Origin: Crenobacter luteus
Lineage (GTDB): Bacteria > Pseudomonadota > Gammaproteobacteria > Burkholderiales > Chromobacteriaceae
Assembly (NCBI RefSeq): GCF_004345725.1
Contig: NZ_SLXG01000001.1
Coordinates: 186,001-250,000, forward strand
Direction: 5' to 3'
DNA length: 64,000 nt
The notes below the pieces were generated by a model, which was given only the letters and a program-made list of their open reading frames with translations, had not been told where the DNA came from and did no database searches. Numbering within the stretch: position 1 is the stretch's first letter; each line of letters begins with the position of its first letter. The translations under genes were made by a program, and so were the position numbers. Below are positions 48,982 through 58,230 of this stretch, one piece after another.

Positions 48982-50349
48982 ATGCCCCGTACCCTGATCA
49001 AGCATATCCACACCCTCGTCACCATGGACGACGCGCGCCGCGAACTGGCGGACGCCGCGCTGCTTCTCCAAGACAACCGCATCGTCCGCGTCGGCACCAG
49101 CGCCGAGCTCGCCGACGAGCCGGCCGACGAAATCGTCGACCTGACCGACCACCTGGTGCTGCCGGGTTTCGTCAACACCCACCACCACATGTACCAGTCG
49201 CTGACGCGTGTCGTGCCGGCCGCGCAGGACTGCGAGCTGTTCGACTGGCTGAAAGCCCTGTACCCGATCTGGGCGGGCCTGACGCCGGAGATGATCCGCG
49301 TCTCGACCCAGACCGCGATGGCCGAACTGATCCTGTCCGGCTGCACCACCGCGAGCGACCACCTGTACATCTACCCGAACGGCTGCCAGCTCGACGACGC
49401 GATCGAGGCGGCGACCGAGATCGGCATGCGCTTCCACGCCAGCCGCGGCGCGATGAGCCTGGGCGAGAGCAAGGGCGGCCTGCCACCCGATGCCGTGGTC
49501 GAGAACGAGGACGACATCCTCCGCGACGCGCGCCGGCTGATCGAGACCTACCACGACGCCGGCCGCTACGCGATGACGCGCGTCGTGGTCGCGCCGTGCT
49601 CGCCGTTCTCGGTGACCACCGACCTGATGCGCGAGGCGGCGCACCTGGCGCGCGCCTACGGCGTGTCGCTGCACACCCACCTGGCCGAGAACTACAAGGA
49701 CATCGATTTCAGCCGCGAGGTGTTCGGCATGACGCCGACCGAGTACGTCGAGGACCTCGGCTGGGTAGGCCACGACGTGTGGCACGCGCACTGCGTGCAG
49801 CTCGACAAGGACGGCATCGACCTGTTCGCGCGCACCGGCACCGGCGTCGCGCACTGCCCGTGCTCGAACATGCGGCTGGCCTCGGGCATCGCGCCGATCC
49901 GCGGCATGCTCGACGCCGGCGTCAAGGTCGGCATCGGCGTCGACGGCAGCGCGTCGAACGACGGCGGCCACATGCTCAACGAGGTGCGCCAGGCCATGCT
50001 GTTGCAGCGCGTCGGCCGCATCGACCCGGCGGCGCTGAGCGCGCGCGAGGCGATCGAGATGGCGACGCGCGGCGGCGCGGCGGTGCTCAACCGCGACGAC
50101 ATCGGCCAGCTCGCGCCGGGCTTCGCCGCCGACTTCATCGCCTTCGACCTCAACGAACTCGACTTCGCCGGCGGCTGGCACGACCCGGTCGCGGCGCTGT
50201 TGTTCTGCGCGTCGACCAAGGTCAACTGGAGCTTCATCAACGGCCGCGCGGTGGTGCGCGACGGCGAGCTGACCACGGTGCCGTTGCGCAACCTCGTCAA
50301 GCACCACAACCTGTTGGCGCGCCAACTGGTGAACGGCGAAGCGCGTTAA
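48982..50349 (+). CDS. Amidohydrolase, 8-oxoguanine/guanine deaminase-like
   Basis: 455-aa amidohydrolase-superfamily metalloenzyme with zinc ligands in NTHHHMYQS, HTHLAEN and the HAHC segment and catalytic Asp in GIGVDGSASNDGGHM. The sequence is of the 8-oxoguanine deaminase/AtzB-like branch rather than classical GuaD. It would deaminate 8-oxoguanine to urate, or a related purine, which fits the cluster. ATG 48982 has GGAG upstream; an in-frame ATG at 48970 is possible. Substrate is inferred. Confidence 0.85.
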   Translation: MPRTLIKHIHTLVTMDDARRELADAALLLQDNRIVRVGTSAELADEPADEIVDLTDHLVLPGFVNTHHHMYQSLTRVVPAAQDCELFDWLKALYPIWAGLTPEMIRVSTQTAMAELILSGCTTASDHLYIYPNGCQLDDAIEAATEIGMRFHASRGAMSLGESKGGLPPDAVVENEDDILRDARRLIETYHDAGRYAMTRVVVAPCSPFSVTTDLMREAAHLARAYGVSLHTHLAENYKDIDFSREVFGMTPTEYVEDLGWVGHDVWHAHCVQLDKDGIDLFARTGTGVAHCPCSNMRLASGIAPIRGMLDAGVKVGIGVDGSASNDGGHMLNEVRQAMLLQRVGRIDPAALSAREAIEMATRGGAAVLNRDDIGQLAPGFAADFIAFDLNELDFAGGWHDPVAALLFCASTKVNWSFINGRAVVRDGELTTVPLRNLVKHHNLLARQLVNGEAR

Positions 50350-50358
50350 GCGCAAAGG

Positions 50359-50378
50359 CTCGGCCAACGTTGGCCGAG
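50359..50378. repeat. Perfect 20-bp palindrome of paired 9-mers
   Basis: CTCGGCCAACGTTGGCCGAG directly after the deaminase stop codon, before the real terminator. Confidence 0.92.
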
Positions 50379-50383
50379 GCAGA

Positions 50384-50424
50384 CACGGCCGGCAGGGGGG
50401 GGCGCCTCCCCGCCGGCCGTTTTG
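50384..50424 (+). terminator. Terminator after the deaminase gene
   Basis: ACGGCCGGC ... GCCGGCCGT stem with an 18-base loop that itself pairs partly, followed by TTTG. Confidence 0.65.
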
Positions 50425-50521
50425 CCCGGGGCGCGTGTGATAAGATGAACGTTAAAACCATGCAATCTGCGGCAAGGCGCGACAACGCTGGGCCGCGCAA
50501 CAAGACAAAGGCAAGAGATCG

Positions 50522-51622
50522 ATGTCAGGCAATACTTTTGGCTTGCTGTTCACCGTGACCTCGTTCGGCGAGAGCCACGGCCCGGCCATCGGCTGCGTGG
50601 TGGACGGCTGTCCGCCCGGGCTTTCCATCGACGAGGCCTACATCCAGGCCGAGCTCGACCGTCGCAAACCGGGCACCAGCCGCCACGTCACCCAGCGCCG
50701 CGAGCCGGATACCGTCGAGATCCTGTCCGGCGTGTTCGAGGGCAAGACCACCGGCACGCCGATAGCGCTGCTGATCCGCAACACCGACCAGCGCAGCAAA
50801 GATTACGGCAACATCGCCGACACCTTCCGCCCGGGCCACGCCGACTACACCTACTGGCACAAGTACGGCATCCGCGACTACCGCGGCGGCGGACGTTCCT
50901 CGGCGCGCGAGACCGCGGTGCGCGTCGCCGCCGGCGCGATCGCCAAGAAATGGTTGGCCGAGCAGTACGGCATCGTGATCCGCGGCCACATGACGCAGAT
51001 CGGCGAGAAGCCTATCCCGTTCGCGCGCTGGGAAGACGTGCCGACCAACCCGTTCTTCGCCGCCGACAACAGCGTGGTCGACGAGCTGGAAGCGTATATG
51101 GACAGCGTGCGCAAGAGCCTCGACTCGGTCGGCGCCAGGCTGCGCGTGGTCGCCGAGAACGTGCCGGTCGGCTGGGGCGAGCCGGTGTTCGACCGCCTCG
51201 ACGCCGATATCGCCTACGCGATGATGAGCATCAACGCGGTCAAGGGCGTCGAGATCGGCGCCGGCTTCGAATCGGTCGCCCAGCGCGGTTCGGTGCACGG
51301 CGACGAGCTGACCCCGGAAGGCTTCGCCAGCAACCACGCCGGCGGCATTCTCGGCGGCATCTCGACCGGCCAGGACATCGAGGTCTCGATCGCGATCAAG
51401 CCGACCTCGAGCATCGCCACGCCGCGCCGCTCGATCGACAAGGCCGGCCAAGCGGTCACGATGGAAACCCACGGCCGCCACGACCCGTGCGTCGGCATCC
51501 GCGCCACGCCGATCGCCGAGGCGATGCTGGCGCTGACGCTGATGGACCACGCGCTGCGCCACCGCGCGCAATGCGGCGACGTGGTGGTCAGCACGCCGCG
51601 TATCCCGGGCCGCATCGGCTGA
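50522..51622 (+). CDS. aroC: Chorismate synthase
   Basis: 366-aa FMN-dependent enzyme making chorismate from EPSP, last step of the shikimate pathway. N-terminal [31 protein letters not shown] (about 120) and [11 protein letters not shown] are the family signatures. Full length; begins at 50522. 9-mer at 50954 reads LAE. Confidence 0.97.
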   Translation: MSGNTFGLLFTVTSFGESHGPAIGCVVDGCPPGLSIDEAYIQAELDRRKPGTSRHVTQRREPDTVEILSGVFEGKTTGTPIALLIRNTDQRSKDYGNIADTFRPGHADYTYWHKYGIRDYRGGGRSSARETAVRVAAGAIAKKWLAEQYGIVIRGHMTQIGEKPIPFARWEDVPTNPFFAADNSVVDELEAYMDSVRKSLDSVGARLRVVAENVPVGWGEPVFDRLDADIAYAMMSINAVKGVEIGAGFESVAQRGSVHGDELTPEGFASNHAGGILGGISTGQDIEVSIAIKPTSSIATPRRSIDKAGQAVTMETHGRHDPCVGIRATPIAEAMLALTLMDHALRHRAQCGDVVVSTPRIPGRIG

Positions 51623-51672
51623 GCGGGGCGGTGCCGCGGCCCCGATCCCGATTTTTTGCAGAACGACCGACC

Positions 51673-53085
51673 ATGTTCAAAAGCCTGATCGAAGGCTTCG
51701 CCGGCCGAAAGCCGCGCGAGGAGGAGGGCGCCGCGCCGGTCGCCGCCGCGACCGAGCCGCCGCGAATGGCAGTACGGGCGCCCGAGACGGATGCCGGACC
51801 GATCGAGCTGCCGCCGACGCTGGGCTTTGTCGCGCACCAGCCGGTGCTGGACCGCCAGCAGCGTGCCGTCGCCTACCTGTTCGCCGCCCGCGACGAGCGC
51901 GGCGCCGCCGGCACGCCGGCGCGGCGGCGCGAGTTCGACGCCCTGCTGCTGTCCACGCTCGCGAAAATGGGCGTGTACCGGCTGCTCGACTACCGGCGCG
52001 CCTTCATCCAGATCTCGCTCGATTCGCTGGATCTGCCCGAACTGGCAACCTTGCCGGCGCGCAGCGTGCTGCTGCTCGTCGAGCCCGGCTGCGAGCCGCT
52101 GGACGACGGCGACCTGGCGCGGCTCGAGGCGCTCAAGGCGGGTGGTCTGCGCCTGGCGCTCGCGCCGGCGCGCTTCGACGACAGCGTCGTGACGGCGGCG
52201 CGCCGCGAGCGGCTGTTCGCGCTGGCCGACGTGATGGTGCTGGACTTCGCCGCCTCGGCCAACCGCGTGCTGGCGCCGCTGCTCGACCAGCTGCCGCGCC
52301 GCTACCCGAAGGCGCGCTGGTTTGCGCGCAACGTCGGCACGGCGGAGGACATGGAGCTGTGCCTGCACGGGCCGGCGGCGCAGCGCTTCGCGCTGTTCCA
52401 CGGCGTTTACCTGGCCGGTGGGCGCTCGATGCCGACCGGCAAGGTTGACAGCGGCCAGGCGCGCGTGCTCGAGATCATGCGGCTGTTGCGCTGCAACGCC
52501 GAAGCGCACGAAATCGAGGCGCAGTTCAAGCTCGACTCGCTGCTGCTGTTCAAGCTGCTGCGCTTCGTCAACGCGCCGGTCAACGGACTGAGCCGCAAGG
52601 TGATGAGTATCGAGGAGAGCCTGCTGCTGCTCGGGCGCGAACGCCTGTTCAAGTGGATGTCGCTCTTGCTGTTCACCGCGCGCCGCGACGACGTCTCTTC
52701 CCCGGGCCTGCTGGAAAAGTCGCTGATCCGCGCCGCCTTCATGGAGCGGCTGGGCGACTATCGCGGCAGCCGGCTCGAGGCCGAGCACCTGTTCCTGACC
52801 GGCATGTTCTCGCTGCTGGCGGCGCTCTTGAACGTACCGTTGGCCGATGCGCTCGAACCGCTCGACTTGCCGGCGCCGGTCGCAGACGCGCTGCTGGCGC
52901 AAAAAGGCCTGTTCGCGCCTTACTTCCAGCTGGCCGTCGCCTGCGAGCAGAACGACCCGGCGCGCGTCACCCGCCTGGTCGCGCTGCTGAAGCTGGACCT
53001 CGACCTCGTCAACCGCTTCTACACCGAGGCCGTGCTGTGGACGCAGCAGGTGTTGCGGGAGGAGGAGCCCGTTCCGGCGGAGTGA
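51673..53085 (+). CDS. Degenerate EAL-HDOD signalling protein (YuxH-like)
   Basis: 470-aa protein in which an EAL-like region (about residues 45-250) precedes an HDOD domain (about 255-450, with AEAHEIEAQFKLDSLLLFKLL and SLIRAAFMERLG). The catalytic EAL motif is missing: the matching segment is ...QQRAVAYLFAARDERGA, so cyclic-di-GMP hydrolysis is unlikely. Such proteins are regulators in motility or surface behaviour. It follows aroC by 50 bp. 9-mer at 52254. Confidence 0.82.
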   Translation: MFKSLIEGFAGRKPREEEGAAPVAAATEPPRMAVRAPETDAGPIELPPTLGFVAHQPVLDRQQRAVAYLFAARDERGAAGTPARRREFDALLLSTLAKMGVYRLLDYRRAFIQISLDSLDLPELATLPARSVLLLVEPGCEPLDDGDLARLEALKAGGLRLALAPARFDDSVVTAARRERLFALADVMVLDFAASANRVLAPLLDQLPRRYPKARWFARNVGTAEDMELCLHGPAAQRFALFHGVYLAGGRSMPTGKVDSGQARVLEIMRLLRCNAEAHEIEAQFKLDSLLLFKLLRFVNAPVNGLSRKVMSIEESLLLLGRERLFKWMSLLLFTARRDDVSSPGLLEKSLIRAAFMERLGDYRGSRLEAEHLFLTGMFSLLAALLNVPLADALEPLDLPAPVADALLAQKGLFAPYFQLAVACEQNDPARVTRLVALLKLDLDLVNRFYTEAVLWTQQVLREEEPVPAE

Positions 53086-53146
53086 GGGCCGGGGCATAGG
53101 GGCGTTACAGGCGCCAGCCCCGGCATTTGACGGGACTTGAAGGAGG

Positions 53147-53178
53147 GAAGCGGAACCGATCATCGGCGCCGCTTTTCT
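53147..53178 (+). terminator. Terminator of the HDOD gene
   Basis: AAGCGG ... CCGCTT with inner CCGAT-C-ATCGG, followed by TTTCTTG. It ends 13 bp before the insertion sequence. Confidence 0.7.
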
Positions 53179-53218
53179 TGTTTCCAGGGAGTGACCTGAG
53201 TCGGGATTTTGTAGCCAC

Positions 53219-53969
53219 TCAGGCAGTGAGTCGGTTGTCGATAGTAGCCGAATCCAGCCAGGCTCGACGGACCGTGGCCGGAAGTTGATAGCGGTGGGCG
53301 CTGTGTGGTCGGCGCTCGTTGTAGAACTGCCGCCAGCATTCGATGAGCCCCTTGGCCTCGGCGCGGCTGCGAAACCATTCGCGATTCAGCAATTCGGCGC
53401 GTAGCTTGCCGTTGAAACTTTCGATGAAACCGTTTTGCCCCGGACTGCCGGACGCAATGAAGGCGGGTCCAAGCGCCGCATCGCGCAGCCAGCGCATGAC
53501 CTTGGCGGCAGTGAACTCCGCACCATTGTCCGATCGAACGTAGGCAGGCTTGCCGTACCGCCGCATGAGGCGCGACAACGTCAGGATGACGTCTTGCGAG
53601 CGCAGACTGGCGCCACCTCGATAGCCAGGCATTCGCGGGTGTATTCGTCGATCACGCATAACATCTTCAATGCCCGGCCATCGACCAACTGGTCATGGAC
53701 GAAGTCATAGCTCCAGACCGAGTTGGGCTGCGTGGCGCCCGGCAGGCGAATATCGCTGCCGCAACGTCGCCGGCGTGGCCGCCGCTTCGGGATGCCGAGT
53801 TTCAACGCTCGCCACATCCGCCGTACTCGCGATTCACTCAGCGCCAGCCAGGCCGCCATCCGGCGATAGCCAAAGCGTGGTACCTCCGACGATGCCGCAA
53901 GCAGCCGTTCACCCAAGTGTCGATCCTTCTCCGGCTGCTTGAGCTCGTAGGCCGCTACCCGGCGACTGA
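53219..53969 (-). pseudogene. IS3-family transposase OrfB, 3' part (frameshifted)
   Basis: DDE integrase-type transposase fragment. The upstream part reads LKQPEKDRHLGERLLAASSE ... [15 protein letters not shown] and [16 protein letters not shown] (to about 53612). The rest, [20 protein letters not shown] ... [20 protein letters not shown], continues in the -1 frame to 53219. Joining the two needs one extra base near 53610, so a single-base deletion is likely. The 5' part of this gene lies beyond the inserted IS5 element (54837-54924). Confidence 0.8.
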
Positions 53970-54833
53970 GAGTCGCTAACAAAACCTCCTTGATGCTGAG
54001 CACGCGAGGCCCCATCTGGTCGGCATGAAGCGAAGTGTCGTCAGCCAGAAACTGTGGAAATCGTTGCAACCGTTGCTGCCCAGCACGCCCCGTTCACGAC
54101 GGGGCGGGCGTCCCCGCCTGGATGACCGGGCGGCGCTGAACGGCATCCTGTTCGTGCTCACCACCGGGATCCCGTGGGAGGACCTACCGCAAGAACTGGG
54201 CTTCGGCAGCGGCATGACCTGCTGGCGACGCCTGCGCGACAGGCAAGCCCAAGGCGTCTGGGACCGCCTGCATCTGGCGCTGTTGACCCAACTGCGGCAA
54301 TGCGACCAGATCGACTGGAGCCGGGCCTGCATCGACGGAGCGAGTGTCGCCAGCCCCCGGGGGGCGCGGAAACCGGCCGCAACCCCACCGATCGCGGCAA
54401 GCTCGGTAGCAAGCGACACCTGATCGTCGACCGCCGTGGCGTGCCACTGGCGCTGAGCGTGACGGGCGCCAATCGCCACGATTCGATAGCCTTCGAGACC
54501 TTGGTGGACGCCATTCCGGCCGTTCCCGGCCTGCCGGGACGACCCCGGCAGCGACCGCACAAATTGCACGCCGACAAGGGCTACGACTTCCGCCGCTGTC
54601 GCGAGCACCTCAAACGTCGCGGCATCATGGCGCGCATTGCCCGTCGCGGCGTGGAAAGCGGCGAGCGGCTGGGGCGCCATCGCTGGGTGGTCGAGCGCAC
54701 GCACGCCTGGTTGGCCGGCTTCGGCAAGCTGCGCATCCGCTTCGAAAGACGGCTGGACACGCATTACGCCTTGCTCAAGCTGGCTTGTGCCTTGATCTGC
54801 TTACGCTTTATCGACCGGTTTTGTTAGCGACTC
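53970..54833 (+). mobile_element. IS5-family element (IS427/IS1031-like), 864 bp
   Basis: Perfect 16-bp terminal inverted repeats GAGTCGCTAACAAAAC (53970-53985) and GTTTTGTTAGCGACTC (54818-54833). A 3-bp direct repeat TGA flanks both ends (53967-53969, 54834-54836), matching the TNA targets of this group. It is inserted in orfB of the IS3 element, so it arrived later. The perfect repeats suggest a recent insertion. Confidence 0.9.
54025..54827 (+). CDS. IS5-family transposase, two frames joined by -1 frameshift
   Basis: First frame 54025-54423 encodes the N-terminal part (KLWKSLQPLLPSTPRSRRGG ... WEDLPQELGFGSGMTCWRRL and CIDGASV with the first catalytic Asp). The second frame, entered by a -1 shift at the CCCCCGGGGGG run near 54355-54364, gives GGAETGRNPTDRGKLGSKRH, HADKGYD (second Asp) and WVVERTHAW (Glu), ending at 54827. 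Two-frame organisation is usual in the IS427 group; a simple disabling mutation is the alternative. Confidence 0.8.
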
Positions 54834-54924
54834 TGAGCCCCAGGTAACGACATGCCTTGCGTTGCGACAGACCCCGCCGAGTCAGGACTTCCAGCGCTTC
54901 GCGCCGGCCCGTCGGGGTGCTCAT
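54834..54924 (-). pseudogene. IS3-family transposase OrfB, 5' part
   Basis: Reads MSTPTGRREALEVLTRRGLS, then QRKACRYLGLR, and is cut by the IS5 insertion. Its ATG overlaps the orfA stop codon within AAAAAAATGA. Confidence 0.75.
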
Positions 54925-55196
54925 TTTTTTCGGCTGAATTCCTTCAAGCCGTGAGTTACCAGCAACTGCTCGGCCAGCAGCCGCTTGAGCCGCTCGTTCT
55001 CCGACTCCAGTTCCTTGAGTCGCCGTGCCTCGGCCACATCCATGCCGCCGAACTTGTTGCGCCAGCGGTAGAACGTCTGTTCCGTGATGTTGTGACGCTG
55101 ACACAGATCCTTTGTCGACGCCTCCCGGCTTTCGGCTTCCCGCAGGATGCGGATGATCTGTTCGTCGGTAAATCGCTTTTTCATCGAGTTCTCCAT
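54921..55196 (-). CDS. IS3-family OrfA (helix-turn-helix and leucine zipper)
   Basis: 91-aa DNA-binding protein. Residues about 5-50 form an HTH (RFTDEQIIRILREAES and KDLCQRHNITEQTFYRWRNK), followed by a coiled coil LKELESENERLKRLLAEQ. The run of seven A residues before TGA (54930-54924) is a typical -1 frameshift site that would fuse OrfA to OrfB. Since orfB is broken twice, the element should be unable to move by itself. Confidence 0.85.
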   Translation of the reverse strand: MENSMKKRFTDEQIIRILREAESREASTKDLCQRHNITEQTFYRWRNKFGGMDVAEARRLKELESENERLKRLLAEQLLVTHGLKEFSRKK

Positions 55197-55252
55197 GCTC
55201 CAAGGATACGAGAGCTCACTTGCAGAATGGCTACACGATTCGACTCAGGTCA

Positions 55253-55311
55253 GCAGCTTATGCTGGCAAAAGTCGCAACTTATGGTGTCAAAGTCGCAGC
55301 TTATGTTGTCA
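55253..55311 (-). repeat. Three tandem ~21-bp repeats, possible remnant IS end
   Basis: On the minus strand the unit is about CATAAGCTGCGACTTTGACAC, seen three times with changes (CATAAG-C/T-TGC core) and starting TGACAACATAAG. Multiple short repeats at a terminus starting TGA or TGT resemble IS21-family ends. The IS3 element adjoins it exactly. I see no other part of such an element. Confidence 0.5.
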
Positions 55312-55348
55312 CTCACAGCGCCGATTCCCGCTGGCGGTGTGCCAGGCT

Positions 55349-58189
55349 TCAGCCGCAGGCGCCGATATGGCCGCAGGCGGTGCAGAATTCGCAACCATCC
55401 TTCCTGATCAGCGCGCGGTGGCCGCATTCGGGGCAGGCCTTGCCGGCCAGCGCCGCGGGCCGCTCGGGTTGGCCGAACAGTTCGCCCTGTTCGGGCGCGA
55501 GTACCCCCATGTCCTCGACCGGGTAGCCCGCTTCGGTCAACAGGCCGAGCATCGCGTAGCGGTGGATCAACAGCCGCGCCAGGTAGGCGACCGTCGACGG
55601 CCAGCTCTGCGACTTCTCGCCGCCGGGCACGCGCGCGAAGAAGTCGCCCTGCGGCTCGGCCCAGTTCAACAGCTTGCGCAGTTTCAGCCCTATCCACGCC
55701 GGGTCGATCACCCGCATGTCGAGCGACAGCAGCTTGCACAGCCCGTCGAGCTCGCGCGGGTAGGCGCCGGCCAGCCACATCGCGTACGGGCGGCGGCCGC
55801 CGCCGGGCATCGTCAATTCCTTCACGAACAGCACGAAGTCGTCGCCGGTCTGCGCGTTGGCGATGTCGACCGTCCAGCTCAGCGTGCCGTCCGGGCCGGA
55901 CTTGGGTTCCTGGCGCGCGATCAGCGCGTCCAGCACCGGGGTCGGTTCGTCCTGTGCCGCCTCGAGCGCGCCGAGCGCGGCGACGCGGTGGCGCACGACG
56001 CGGCCGAGCGCGGCGGCGGCGCTGGCGGCGTACTGCTCTTGACCGGCGAGTTCGAGCCGGTAGCGCCGGTCGCCGGCGGTGCGCGCGAGCGCGTCGAGCT
56101 TCATCGCCAGCCAGCCGCGGTCGCGGCAGCGCATGTCCATCGACAGCGTCTTGGCAATCGCGCCGAGGCCGCGCGCCTGTTCGCTGCCGTTGACCCAGCA
56201 TTCGAACGGGTAGGCGCGCTCCTCGTCGACGTGGCCGACCACCACGGCGAAGCCGCCGTCGTCGCCCTCGACCATATAGGTCCACGATGGGTTGCCGTCG
56301 GGCAGCTGCGGCCGGTGCGGCCACTTGAGGCTGGCGAGCGTCGGACTCGGCGCGCTCTTGAGCGCGAGACGCCGGTCCGCTCCCGACGCGGCCGCGAGGT
56401 TGGCCGAGGCGCCGTCTGCGGCCGCCGGCAGCGACAGCACCGCGCCGAGCACCGTGTTCGGCCGGTAGGTGGTGATGCCCTTGAGGCCGGCGCGCCAGGC
56501 TTCCAGATAGAGCGCCTCGAAGTCGTCGAAGGGGTAGTCGGCCGGCACGTTCACCGTCTTGGAGATCGCGGTGTCGATATAGGGCGCGACGGCGGCGGCC
56601 ATCCGCATATGGTCGAGCGCGCTCATTTCCAGCGCCGAGACGAAGGCCGGCGGCAAGGGCGCGTCGGGGCCGAACAGGTGGCGGAACAGCCGCCAGGCGT
56701 GGTCCTCGACCTGGTATTCCTGCTGGCCGCCGTCGGGCAGCCGCTTCTTCCTCGTGTAGTGCCACGAGAACGCCGGTTCGATGCCGTTGCTCGCGTTGTC
56801 GGCGAAGGCGAGCGAGATGGTGCCGGTCGGCGCGATCGACAGCAGGTGCGAGTTGCGGATGCCGTGCTGGCGGATGCGCGCCCGGATCGCCTCGGGCAGC
56901 CGGCTCGCGCAGTGCGGCGCGGCCAGGTAGGGCTCGGCGTCGAACAGCGGGAAGGGGCCTTTTTCGATCGCCAGCTCGACCGACGCGTCGTAGGCGGCGT
57001 TCCGCATCGCCTCGGCCAAGCTCGCCGCCATCGCGCGGCCGGCGTCGCTGTCGTAGCGCAGGTTCAGCAAAATCAGCGCGTCGCCCAGTCCGGTGAAGCC
57101 GAGCCCGATGCGGCGCTTGGCGGCGGCTTCAAACGCCTGCTCGGGCAGCGGCCAGACGGTGGCGTCGAGTACGTTGTCGAGCATCCGCACCGCGACGCGC
57201 ACCGTGGCGTCGAAAGCGGCGAAGTCGAAGTTGGCCGAGGCGGAAAACGGTGCGCGCACGAAGCGGGTCAGGTCGATCGAGCCGAGGTCGCAGCAGCCGT
57301 AGTCGGGCAGCGGCTGCTCGCCGCACGGGTTGGTCGACGCGATCGTTTCGCAGTAGGACAGGTTGTTGTCGGCGTTGATGCGGTCGAGGAAGAGCACGCC
57401 CGGTTCGGCGTGGTCGTAGGTCGAGCGCATCACCTGATGCCACAGCGCGCGCGCCGGCACGCGCCGGTACAGCCAGCGGCCGTCGGCCAGCCGGGTCGCG
57501 TCGGGGAACAGCGCCGCGTCCGGCTCGGCGGCGTGGACGAGCGGCCAGTCGGCGTCGGCCTCGACCGCGCGCATGAAGGCGTCGGACACGCCGATCGAGA
57601 TATTGAAGTTGGACAGCGCGCCGCGGTCCTTGGCGTGGATGAATTCCTCGATGTCCGGGTGGTCGACGTCGAGCACGCCCATCTGCGCGCCGCGCCGCGC
57701 GCCGGCCGATTCGACCGTCTCGCAGCTGGCGTCGAACACCTGCATATAGGACACCGGGCCGCTGGCGCGGCTGTGCGTGCTGGCCACGCGCGCGCCGCGC
57801 GGCCGGATCGCGCTGAAGTTGTAGCCGACGCCGCCGCCGCGCCGCATAGTCTCGGCCGCCTGCTGCAGCGCCGGGTAGATGCCGGGCTTGCCGGCCACCG
57901 TCTGGCTGATCGAGTCGCCGACCGGCTGCACGAAACAGTTGATCAGCGTCGCCGCCAGCGCGGTGCCAGCCGCCGAGTTGATGCGGCCGCCGGGGATGAA
58001 GCCGGCCTGCTGCGCGGCGAAGAACGCGTCCTCGTGCGCGGCCGGCTCGGCCTCGACCGCGGCGAGCGCGCGTGCGACGCGCCGCCTGACCGCGTCGGCG
58101 TCGGCCTCGTCGCCCTTGGCGTACTTTTCGCGCAGCACGTCGCGGCTGATCGGCTGTTCGGGCAGCGCGGGGCGCGGGTCGGCTTTCAT
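55349..58189 (-). CDS. nrdJ: Adenosylcobalamin-dependent (class II) ribonucleotide reductase
   Basis: 946-aa enzyme reducing ribonucleotides with a coenzyme B12 radical, usable with or without oxygen. Visible are the active-site cysteine in [23 protein letters not shown], the cysteine motif [14 protein letters not shown] and [15 protein letters not shown]. Two TSCPD-type domains (about 620-700 and 765-850) are copies of each other. The tail [18 protein letters not shown]...CGHIGACG supplies redox cysteines. Start at 58189 with GGGAGAAG upstream. It follows the DUF748 gene by 41 bp. The insertion sequences end 38-97 bp beyond its stop, probably removing its native terminator. Confidence 0.93.
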   Translation of the reverse strand: MKADPRPALPEQPISRDVLREKYAKGDEADADAVRRRVARALAAVEAEPAAHEDAFFAAQQAGFIPGGRINSAAGTALAATLINCFVQPVGDSISQTVAGKPGIYPALQQAAETMRRGGGVGYNFSAIRPRGARVASTHSRASGPVSYMQVFDASCETVESAGARRGAQMGVLDVDHPDIEEFIHAKDRGALSNFNISIGVSDAFMRAVEADADWPLVHAAEPDAALFPDATRLADGRWLYRRVPARALWHQVMRSTYDHAEPGVLFLDRINADNNLSYCETIASTNPCGEQPLPDYGCCDLGSIDLTRFVRAPFSASANFDFAAFDATVRVAVRMLDNVLDATVWPLPEQAFEAAAKRRIGLGFTGLGDALILLNLRYDSDAGRAMAASLAEAMRNAAYDASVELAIEKGPFPLFDAEPYLAAPHCASRLPEAIRARIRQHGIRNSHLLSIAPTGTISLAFADNASNGIEPAFSWHYTRKKRLPDGGQQEYQVEDHAWRLFRHLFGPDAPLPPAFVSALEMSALDHMRMAAAVAPYIDTAISKTVNVPADYPFDDFEALYLEAWRAGLKGITTYRPNTVLGAVLSLPAAADGASANLAAASGADRRLALKSAPSPTLASLKWPHRPQLPDGNPSWTYMVEGDDGGFAVVVGHVDEERAYPFECWVNGSEQARGLGAIAKTLSMDMRCRDRGWLAMKLDALARTAGDRRYRLELAGQEQYAASAAAALGRVVRHRVAALGALEAAQDEPTPVLDALIARQEPKSGPDGTLSWTVDIANAQTGDDFVLFVKELTMPGGGRRPYAMWLAGAYPRELDGLCKLLSLDMRVIDPAWIGLKLRKLLNWAEPQGDFFARVPGGEKSQSWPSTVAYLARLLIHRYAMLGLLTEAGYPVEDMGVLAPEQGELFGQPERPAALAGKACPECGHRALIRKDGCEFCTACGHIGACG

Positions 58190-58230
58190 GCGCTTCTCCC
58201 TGGTGTCGGCGGGGGTGGAGGGTGCTGCCG

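Larger units (their letters stand above)
53192..55252 (-). mobile_element. IS3-family element (IS407-like), interrupted by an IS5-family element
   Basis: The ends are a 25-26 bp imperfect inverted repeat: TGACCTGAGTCG...TGTAGCCA at 53192-53217, and its complement at 55228-55252. Two overlapping minus-strand transposase frames lie inside. Without the inserted 864-bp element and its 3-bp duplication the unit is about 1194 bp, normal for IS3. No clear target duplication flanks it (GGAG left, GCAG right). The right edge abuts a three-fold 21-bp repeat. Confidence 0.85.

Noticed and set aside
50446-50559. Short frame ([13 protein letters not shown]...) running into aroC, possible leader peptide
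   Set aside because: No ribosome site of note, no repeated regulatory codons, and it overlaps aroC out of frame.
55211-55348. Alternative C-terminus of NrdJ reading into the insertion sequence
   Set aside because: The frame ending at 55349 has the conserved cysteine-rich tail; the other is a read-through shadow.
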